Shown: positions 1 to 5,314 of the stretch, in pieces
Position numbering within the stretch: the first letter of the stretch is position 1
How the letters are laid out: the number at the start of each line of letters is the position of its first letter
NCBI GenBank assembly: GCA_002372875.1
Contig: DFJD01000053.1
Coordinates: forward strand, 74,990 to 80,303
Direction: 5' to 3'
Length of the DNA: 5,314 bases
Source of the DNA: Clostridiales bacterium UBA3680
GTDB lineage: Bacteria; Bacillota; Clostridia; Lachnospirales; CAG-274
The notes under the pieces: generated by a model
Databases searched by the model: none
The model's input: only the letters and a program-made list of their open reading frames with translations
Told to the model about the DNA's origin: nothing
Position numbers and translations under genes: made by a program

Positions 1-23
1 ATTTCCGTGAGATACAAATATCA

Positions 24-52
24 TTGACTATTGATTTTTAAATTGATATAAT
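24..52 (+). promoter_or_regulatory. Sigma-A-type promoter of the esterase gene
   Basis: A -35 box TTGACT (24-29) and a perfect -10 box TATAAT (47-52) are separated by exactly 17 bp. This predicts a transcript start near 59-60 and a 5' leader of about 75 nt before the ATG at 137. The match is close to the housekeeping consensus of Gram-positive bacteria, so strong basal expression is expected. The start site is inferred from the boxes. Confidence 0.8.
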
Positions 53-123
53 GAGAAAGTACCTCTACTAAGGTTTTTAGAGATACTCACAAAACAAAAT
101 ATTTGGGTTCATCCCATAAATTT

Positions 124-130
124 AGGAGGT
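124..130 (+). promoter_or_regulatory. Ribosome binding site of the esterase gene
   Basis: AGGAGGT is a full match to the anti-Shine-Dalgarno sequence and lies 6 nt before the ATG at 137. It fixes that ATG as the start, and the next residues form a proper signal peptide. Confidence 0.9.
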
Positions 131-136
131 AAATAA

Positions 137-2077
137 ATGAAAAAAACACTCAGAAGAGTTTTTGCCGGTGCTCTTTCAATGGCAATGCTCATGGGTATGG
201 CATCCTTTCAATCTTTTGCCATCGCAGCAGACAAGGTACACATCTATCTTGTAGGTGATTCAACAGGCTGTGATTATGCTGCAAATGCCGACACTACCTA
301 TTACTACAAAAGAGTAGGTTTCGGTACTGCTTTTAAAGATTATCTTACAAGCGATGCTACAGTAACAAATCTTGCACTTTCCGGAAGAAGCTCAAAGAGT
401 TTCCTTGAAGAGGCAAATTATCAGACTCTTCTTAAAGATCTTGCAGACGACAAGGCAAGCGGTACAAAGGCATATCTTTTCATCGCTTTCGGTCACAATG
501 ACGAAAAAGCAGGTGAAGAGGCACGTTTTACCGATCCTACGGGAGATAAGGATACAGCGGGATCCTTCCAGAACTCTCTTTACACAAATTATGTTCTTAA
601 AGCTCAGGAACAGGGAGCAACACCCGTTATCTGTACTCCCACCGTAAGAAGAACACCCAGCGGAAATTGGTCAGACAGCCAGCTTCATATAACAAACGGC
701 GGTGACTATTCCGCAGCGGCAAGAAATCTTGCAAACGAGCTCGGCCTTCTTTGTGTGGACAATACAGAGCTTACAAAAGCTCTTTACGACACTATAGGTA
801 CAGACGAAACAACATATCTTCACGCTTGGACAAGCGCTAAGAGCACATCTGTAGACAACACTCACCTTAACAACTATGGTGCTCACTATGTTGCTTACAT
901 GATGTTCAACTACATTAAGAGTGTTTCCGACGAGGTAGCCAAAAACTCCGAAAAGGGTATTGTAGGTTTATCTCAGGCTCAGTCAACAGCTGTTGACCTT
1001 GCTCAATATATTCCCGAAACAATTGCAGCTCCCACAAAGGAAGATGCAACAACAGGTCTTATAGTTAACCCCGATTATAAAGAGGCTGACACTACCGACC
1101 TTACAGGTGACGACCTTAACAGTGTGCTTTGGAACACAAACACGGCAGAAGGTTGGCACGGTTCCGTATTCGGCGATATAGGCGGCGAAGACAAGCTCTT
1201 CTTCACAAATGAAGACAGTAGTGTTGACAAAACAAAAGTTGCTATAGATACAGCAACAAACACTCCTTACTACAACATAAGTGAGGCAGACGGCACAGTT
1301 AACATCTTCTCCGGTTCTTACGATACAGAGAAGGATAAATTCAACAAGTCCGTAGGTAAGATAGGTTCCGACAGAGACGGTATCGCTTTCTACTACAGAG
1401 CTGTTGAGGATACAAATTTTGAGTTATCCGCAGATATAACCGTAAACAGATACGATTTCAACAACCAGGTTTCCTTCGGTGCTATGGTAAGTGATACTGT
1501 AATGGTTGACAAATATGAAGCAGGTCTTATGCCCAGTTATGTTGCTGCAGGTCCTATCAAGCTTGCAGGTCTTGAAAATGCCAAGAAATGGGGAAATGTA
1601 AAAGCAGACGCAGTTGTTAACATCGACGATGTTGCGCTTATGATGCAGAAGATACTTAAACCCGAGTCGATCGGTGCGGATGTAACTTATGACGACACTG
1701 TTGCAGATGTAAACCTTGACGGAGTTGTTGATTCAAAAGACGTAACTCATGTTTCTCAGAAGGTTCTTAATTCTGCTTATAATGTTCCCGCAGGTTCAGA
1801 TAAGCACTTCAACGTATTCTTCGCAAGAGACCTTGATAACAACAGTGCTCTTGAAACATTAGGTGAAAATGTTGACCTTATAAACAGACCTCAAAGCGGA
1901 GATACCATTCACGTTTCAATAGTAAAGAAAGGCGATCAGGTAACCGCTACATACGGAGATTACTCTGTTACAAAGAAGCTTACATACAGCGGAGTTGTTT
2001 ATCCCGGTTTCTTCACATCAAGAGCAGCGGATATAACAGTAAGCAATATAGTTTTCAACAACGAAGTAGTTGAGTAA
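137..2077 (+). CDS. Secreted SGNH/GDSL esterase, CE12 rhamnogalacturonan acetylesterase-like, with internal dockerin
   Basis: This 646-residue protein is probably a pectin deacetylating enzyme that removes acetyl esters from rhamnogalacturonan outside the cell. Residues 1-30 form a signal peptide (KK/RR n-region, hydrophobic core, likely cleavage near FAIA/ADK). Residues 33-262 are an SGNH hydrolase. Block I is GDST with nucleophile Ser42, block II is GRSS with Gly83, block III is GHND with Asn121, and block V is DNTH with Asp240 and His243, followed by the YGAH seen in CE12 enzymes. Residues about 301-476 and 557-645 look like the two halves of one beta-sandwich (concanavalin/LamG-like) module, as found appended to clostridial pectinolytic enzymes. 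Residues 486-545 between them are a two-repeat type I dockerin. Loop 1 uses N487, K489, D491, N495 and D498; loop 2 uses D524, N526, D528, D532 and D535. The gene has its own promoter, RBS and terminator. Leucine codons avoid CTG entirely (0 of 43), consistent with high expression. The esterase fold is well supported; the exact substrate is inferred from the motif pattern and could be another acetylated polysaccharide. Confidence 0.88.
   Translation: MKKTLRRVFAGALSMAMLMGMASFQSFAIAADKVHIYLVGDSTGCDYAANADTTYYYKRVGFGTAFKDYLTSDATVTNLALSGRSSKSFLEEANYQTLLKDLADDKASGTKAYLFIAFGHNDEKAGEEARFTDPTGDKDTAGSFQNSLYTNYVLKAQEQGATPVICTPTVRRTPSGNWSDSQLHITNGGDYSAAARNLANELGLLCVDNTELTKALYDTIGTDETTYLHAWTSAKSTSVDNTHLNNYGAHYVAYMMFNYIKSVSDEVAKNSEKGIVGLSQAQSTAVDLAQYIPETIAAPTKEDATTGLIVNPDYKEADTTDLTGDDLNSVLWNTNTAEGWHGSVFGDIGGEDKLFFTNEDSSVDKTKVAIDTATNTPYYNISEADGTVNIFSGSYDTEKDKFNKSVGKIGSDRDGIAFYYRAVEDTNFELSADITVNRYDFNNQVSFGAMVSDTVMVDKYEAGLMPSYVAAGPIKLAGLENAKKWGNVKADAVVNIDDVALMMQKILKPESIGADVTYDDTVADVNLDGVVDSKDVTHVSQKVLNSAYNVPAGSDKHFNVFFARDLDNNSALETLGENVDLINRPQSGDTIHVSIVKKGDQVTATYGDYSVTKKLTYSGVVYPGFFTSRAADITVSNIVFNNEVVE
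1592..1780 (+). other. Internal type I dockerin domain of the esterase
   Basis: Residues 486-548 hold two F-hand repeats, GNVKADAVVNIDDVA and ADVNLDGVVDSKDVT, each followed by a helix of the L..QK.L type (LMMQKIL and VSQKVL). Dockerins bind cohesin modules of scaffoldins and so place an enzyme in a cellulosome. The second loop is canonical. The first has Lys489 at calcium-ligand position 3 and Asn487 at position 1, so its calcium binding may be weaker. Nearly all dockerins lie at a terminus or between whole modules; this one is followed by about 100 residues that look like the rest of the preceding beta-sandwich. Confidence 0.85.
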
Positions 2078-2082
2078 AACTC

Positions 2083-2114
2083 AAAAAGGAGTCACAATGT
2101 GGCTCCTTTTTTTT
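2083..2114 (+). terminator. Rho-independent terminator after the esterase gene
   Basis: A 13-bp stem pairs 2083-2095 with 2099-2111 around a 3-nt AAT loop. Its core is GGAGTCAC against GTGGCTCC, with one T-G wobble, and A-T pairs at the base. A run of eight T (2107-2114) overlaps and follows the right arm. It begins 6 nt after the TAA stop at 2075-2077 and should separate transcription of the two genes. Confidence 0.93.
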
Positions 2115-2153
2115 GTGCCTAAGTTTAAAGAAGCAACATTTTCTATATTTTTG

Positions 2154-2182
2154 TTGATTTTATAATTGTCATAGTCTATAAT
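2154..2182 (+). promoter_or_regulatory. Sigma-A-type promoter of the second gene
   Basis: A -35 box TTGATT (2154-2159) and a perfect -10 box TATAAT (2177-2182) are 17 bp apart, predicting a start near 2189 and a short leader of about 33 nt. It lies downstream of the terminator, so the second gene appears independently transcribed. An alternative TATAAT at 2161-2166 has no good -35 box at the right distance. Confidence 0.72.
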
Positions 2183-2205
2183 AGAATCACAAGCATATCG
2201 ATTAT

Positions 2206-2213
2206 AAGGAGGG
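2206..2213 (+). promoter_or_regulatory. Ribosome binding site of the second gene
   Basis: AAGGAGGG is a strong Shine-Dalgarno sequence; its AGGAGG core (2207-2212) ends 9 nt before the ATG at 2222. It supports that ATG, which also gives a complete signal peptide, over any later in-frame Met. Confidence 0.88.
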
Positions 2214-2221
2214 ACCGATTT

Positions 2222-5200
2222 ATGAAAGCAAAACGATTTATTTCCACACTTCTTATTTTGGCAATTACTCTTGGAAATATACCATCATATACCTATGCTG
2301 CCAATGTCACAAAAACGTTTACGGTAGATAATGTCAAAACACATCTCACGTTTTTCGGAACACATTACATAACATATACCATAAACGGCGTTGATTATGA
2401 CAGCAGGACCTGCGGGACCCAATTTAATCTTAATGCCTTTCGGAATATGGAAGACGATGACAAAAAGACCGTTTCCGGGTTTTATCTCCATGACGACAGA
2501 AGAGAACAGTTCGGCGAAGTCGGCGCTAAGGAAATGTGTGATACCGTAAATACCAATCTGGGATATACACACGCATGGAAAGTCATGCACGACCGTGCGC
2601 AGAACTACTGCAAAGATCTTATACCGTATTACGGAGGTGTGTCCGCAGAGGATGACCCCGACAGGTATTATAACCAAGAATACAACAATCTCAATACATT
2701 TACGGGGGATGCTAAAAAACTGATCGACTCCTATTATTTTAACGAACCCGAAGCACAGGCATTCCGTGAAAAACGCCGTATGATGAACGAACTTATGACA
2801 ACGGGCAAAACGGCATACGACAACTGTGTAAAACACAATGAATTTGCAAGGGAAGCCGCTGTAAAAGCAAGCTCGGCATGGCTGATAAAATTTATTGTTG
2901 AAAACACCATTGTTCCCGGTCTTATGTCAAAGCCAAGTGCTACGGCAGCAGGTGTTGACAGTGCAATGAATACCGTTTACGACCAGGTACTCGGTATGAT
3001 AAGTGAAATAACCGGCGCTGAAAACGTCAGCGTTACCGCAGAGGGTAATATCGTCAATCTTACAATAGGCAAAATGGGCGGACAAAATATCTCACTAAAA
3101 AAGGGTGCCGAAATGGTGACCTATATGCGTGAGCTCGCCGAAAAAAACTACAGACTTGCAAAATTTACTCATGAAAAAGCGGTAGACTTCCACAATCAGC
3201 TTGAAAATGAAGCTGCAGAGGTAATAAAAAAAATAGAAGAACGCATAAAAAAGCAGGAAGAAGCACAGAAAGCCGTAAAATTAAAAGAACAAGAAAACAA
3301 TGCAAAAACAAATACCGCCGAGGTAAAGCCGAATACCGCAAGATATGCCGATATAAAAGAGCCCGATAACTCGGATAATTACGAAAAAGAATATGAAGCA
3401 TACAAAAAAAGTCTGATAAACGCGGCAAAAGCTCTTGATGCGGATGTTGCGGCACTTTATTCACAAATGCTCAGCGAGGCGGAAAGCTCCGCCATAAGTG
3501 CGGGTTTTTATATAAAAGGGTCTTACGATGAGACAATAGAAGATGATTATGTGCAGTTCACATTTTATTATCCTTATACACATATCAACACAAGCGAATA
3601 CGAGCAAGTTAATAACGCTATAATTTCCGAGGAGGAATACAAAAAACGTCCGCAAATATATGACAAAAGAACCGAACTGCTCAACAACTGCGTTTTAAAG
3701 TCAAATACCCTCTCTTCCTCCCTTAACGGTGTTTATGACAGGTATGCGGTGCTTTACAAAGAACTCGCGGCTCGCAAAAAAGCACTTTCAGAAAAGGGAG
3801 CATACAGTTTTTACGAGTTGAACAATAACGTTTGGTCTGAAACAGAAGGACTTTTTTACACTATAAATACGGCCATCTCGGAACTGTCCGAAAACAAAAT
3901 ATACTACGAAGCCGAACTTGAAAAACTGCCCGACGAGCATAAAATACACATGGAGGATTATGAGAACCGAAAGGCGGAAATGCAGGAGAAACTGAACAGC
4001 TATCTCAATGCTCAAACAAATTTCCACCTTGCATGTGCCATGTATTCAGATGTTGCAAAAAAACTAACCGATTTTACACAAAGCGGCCTGCCGGATTATG
4101 TATATACCCAAAAATTTTTGCCCTACGGCTATTATATTCCTCTTGCAGACGGAAGTAATACCATTCTGACTTCAAAAATAAATTCAGCTTCCGACAAGCA
4201 TAATTTCTTTAGAAAAGAAGCTAAAGTTCTTGAAGAAAGCATCGATAAAGCTTACCTTTACCAAAAACAGAAAACCGTTGCATATAATTATGCCAAATAT
4301 TATCTGAGGGAACTTGCTAACATCGACCACGACGGTTACGGTCTTTGGGAGGGCAGTTCGGGTTATCTTGACAAGGAAATGTTCATACAATACGGCATTG
4401 ACCCGAAGGAATTTACAAAATACCGAGAATTGGAAAACGAGCTGAAAAGCTTATACAACTCCAACTATACAAAAGCGGAAGAATCCGGCATGGTAGAAGT
4501 TGCAAAGGCACTTTATGCCGACTTTACGGGAGCCGGCACCTACCACAATATGTTTTTACAGCGTTATAACGAATTGGTGGCTAAAGCACCTCTTTACAAG
4601 CGTAAAATAGCTTCCGGAGAGATGACTGTGAACAGTTTCAATTATTATTATGCCGATATCCTTTTGGAACCCTATAACATTCTCTACAGAACATCATTAC
4701 CTCCTTCATATACCAAAGGTTATACCGATATAAACACAAACAAAGAGATAGCATTTAAAGACTTGCTTTACGGGGAAAACGGTATTTTGGACGATATACG
4801 AAGTGCAAACCAAAGCAATTACACACCGGTCGAAAGCATAACAAAGCTGTCAGATGATATAACTCTTGCCAAAAACGGCTCAGATACTTTACAAGTGGCT
4901 CTTCAGCCGCAAAACGCAAGCGAAAAAGACATTCTTTGGTACAGTGAAAATCCCGATATAGCGGTTGTAGACAAAAACGGAAATGTAACGGGAATAAGCG
5001 AAGGAACTGCCGTTATCTGTGCCGTTGCAAAGGATGCTCCGTTCATGGAAACACAAGAGGGTGACACTATATACTACACCTGCCCCGATGAATTTACGGC
5101 ACGGTTTACAATCACGGTTGCAAAGTATTCAATTGGTGATGCGGATATTGACAATGTTGTAACGGCAACCGATGCAACCAACGTACTTCAAAAGGCACTT

Positions 5201-5314
5201 ATAAACACCTTTGAATTACCCATAGAAAAAGAAACGGATAATTGGCTGCAATATGTGGATGTTGACGGAGATACAAAGATAACCGCAAATGATGCGGCAT
5301 TGATATTCCGAAAA
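2222..5314 (+). CDS. Large secreted dockerin protein with helical/coiled-coil body and Ig-like domain (3' end cut by window)
   Basis: The frame is open for 1031 codons from ATG 2222 to the last base, with no stop, so the C-terminus lies outside the window. Residues 1-26 are a signal peptide (MKAKR n-region, LLILAITL core, likely cleavage after YTYA). Residues about 27-310 are of unknown fold. Residues about 318-360 are a Lys/Glu/Gln-rich predicted coiled coil (from the HEKAVDFH region through EERIKKQEEAQK). Residues about 375-860 are rich in Lys, Glu, Tyr and Asn and look mainly helical, with no catalytic motif I recognise. Residues about 870-970 match a Big_2-type Ig-like domain: W906 in the LWYSENPDIAVVD strand, then NGNVTGISEGTA at 919-930. 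Residues 972-1031 are a type I dockerin. The protein is therefore probably exported and held on a cohesin scaffold. The body may be structural, adhesive or a new enzyme type; no function can be assigned. Unlike the esterase gene it uses CTG for leucine at least 14 times, suggesting different expression level or history. Own promoter and RBS; the upstream terminator argues against an operon. Confidence 0.93.
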   Translation, partial: MKAKRFISTLLILAITLGNIPSYTYAANVTKTFTVDNVKTHLTFFGTHYITYTINGVDYDSRTCGTQFNLNAFRNMEDDDKKTVSGFYLHDDRREQFGEVGAKEMCDTVNTNLGYTHAWKVMHDRAQNYCKDLIPYYGGVSAEDDPDRYYNQEYNNLNTFTGDAKKLIDSYYFNEPEAQAFREKRRMMNELMTTGKTAYDNCVKHNEFAREAAVKASSAWLIKFIVENTIVPGLMSKPSATAAGVDSAMNTVYDQVLGMISEITGAENVSVTAEGNIVNLTIGKMGGQNISLKKGAEMVTYMRELAEKNYRLAKFTHEKAVDFHNQLENEAAEVIKKIEERIKKQEEAQKAVKLKEQENNAKTNTAEVKPNTARYADIKEPDNSDNYEKEYEAYKKSLINAAKALDADVAALYSQMLSEAESSAISAGFYIKGSYDETIEDDYVQFTFYYPYTHINTSEYEQVNNAIISEEEYKKRPQIYDKRTELLNNCVLKSNTLSSSLNGVYDRYAVLYKELAARKKALSEKGAYSFYELNNNVWSETEGLFYTINTAISELSENKIYYEAELEKLPDEHKIHMEDYENRKAEMQEKLNSYLNAQTNFHLACAMYSDVAKKLTDFTQSGLPDYVYTQKFLPYGYYIPLADGSNTILTSKINSASDKHNFFRKEAKVLEESIDKAYLYQKQKTVAYNYAKYYLRELANIDHDGYGLWEGSSGYLDKEMFIQYGIDPKEFTKYRELENELKSLYNSNYTKAEESGMVEVAKALYADFTGAGTYHNMFLQRYNELVAKAPLYKRKIASGEMTVNSFNYYYADILLEPYNILYRTSLPPSYTKGYTDINTNKEIAFKDLLYGENGILDDIRSANQSNYTPVESITKLSDDITLAKNGSDTLQVALQPQNASEKDILWYSENPDIAVVDKNGNVTGISEGTAVICAVAKDAPFMETQEGDTIYYTCPDEFTARFTITVAKYSIGDADIDNVVTATDATNVLQKALINTFELPIEKETDNWLQYVDVDGDTKITANDAALIFRK
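4829..5134 (+). other. Big_2-like bacterial Ig domain of the second protein
   Basis: Residues 870-971 show the Big_2 pattern: a first strand near VESITKLSDDITL, the central W906 strand followed by NPDIAVVDKNG, then the hallmark G-N-V-T-G-I-S-E-G-T-A (920-930) and a last strand ARFTITVA. Such domains usually act as spacers or adhesive modules in surface and secreted proteins. Here it sits directly before the dockerin, where a spacer would hold the docking module away from the body. A stretch around 935-955 (DAPFMETQEGDTIYY) is an unusually long loop for this family. Confidence 0.75.
5135..5314 (+). other. C-terminal type I dockerin of the second protein (end cut by window)
   Basis: Residues 972-1031 hold two calcium loops. 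Loop 1 has D973, D975, D977, T981 and D984 at ligand positions 1, 3, 5, 9 and 12, followed by helix ATNVLQKAL. Loop 2 has D1013, D1015, D1017, T1021 and D1024 followed by AALIFRK, where the window stops. Both loops look fully competent for calcium. Only the end of the second helix and the stop codon should be missing, so the full protein is probably only a little longer than 1031 residues. Confidence 0.88.

Noticed and set aside
63..118. Possible riboswitch or attenuator in the esterase leader
   Set aside because: Only weak hairpins are visible (CTCTA 63-67 with TAGAG 78-82, and GGG 105-107 with CCC 113-115). There is no T-tract terminator or conserved riboswitch core in the short leader.
372..647. 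Plus-strand open frame of 91 codons within the esterase gene
   Set aside because: It is the out-of-frame shadow of the SGNH catalytic region, with no RBS and no sensible protein features.
1547..1795. GCAGGT repeats flanking the nested dockerin as possible insertion duplications
   Set aside because: The 6-mer occurs at 1547, 1565 and 1790 and simply encodes Ala-Gly; it is too short and common to be a target-site duplication.
2161..2166. Alternative -10 box TATAAT for the second gene
   Set aside because: The position 17 bp upstream (2138-2143, ATTTTC) is a poor -35 box, whereas the TATAAT at 2177 pairs with TTGATT at ideal spacing.
2285..2836. Open frame of 183 codons on the minus strand
   Set aside because: It lies wholly inside the well-supported plus-strand gene starting at 2222, has no convincing RBS or domain, and its Cys/Val/Phe-rich composition is typical of antisense reading. 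The same applies to the other minus-strand frames in 3165-4390 and 671-1263.
2876..2926. Possible transmembrane helix in the second protein (residues about 219-235)
   Set aside because: The hydrophobic run is broken by K223, E227 and P232, which suits an amphipathic buried helix better than a membrane span; the rest of the protein looks exported.

Overview
The window carries two same-strand genes, both for secreted dockerin-bearing proteins. This points to a cellulosome-type or cohesin/dockerin plant-fibre degrader among the anaerobic Gram-positive Clostridia. A Ruminococcus-like gut or rumen organism fits best, but the genus is inferred. Supporting signs are strong AGGAGG ribosome binding sites, sigma-A-like promoters with 17 bp spacers, a rho-independent terminator with a T8 run, moderately AT-rich DNA, Gram-positive-style signal peptides and type I dockerin calcium loops.

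Layout: 1-136 is a leader with a near-consensus promoter (TTGACT-17-TATAAT), about 75 nt of 5' UTR and a strong RBS. 137-2077 encodes a 646-residue SGNH/GDSL esterase that resembles CE12 rhamnogalacturonan acetylesterases, followed by a beta-sandwich-like C-terminal region. A complete two-repeat dockerin sits inside that C-terminal region, not at the protein's end. 2083-2114 is a clear intrinsic terminator. 2154-2213 holds a second promoter and RBS. 2222 to the window end is one uninterrupted reading frame of 1031 codons with no stop before the edge. It encodes a signal peptide, a long Lys/Glu/Tyr-rich mostly helical body with a coiled-coil stretch and no enzyme domain I recognise, then a Big_2-type Ig-like domain and a type I dockerin cut by the window edge.

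Functionally, the first protein probably removes acetyl groups from pectin (rhamnogalacturonan) while docked on a cohesin scaffold. The second is exported and probably docks to a cohesin too, but its job is unknown. Each gene has its own promoter and a terminator separates them, so they look like neighbouring single transcription units, not an operon. The most notable points are the internal dockerin in the esterase and the large dockerin protein without a recognisable catalytic module.
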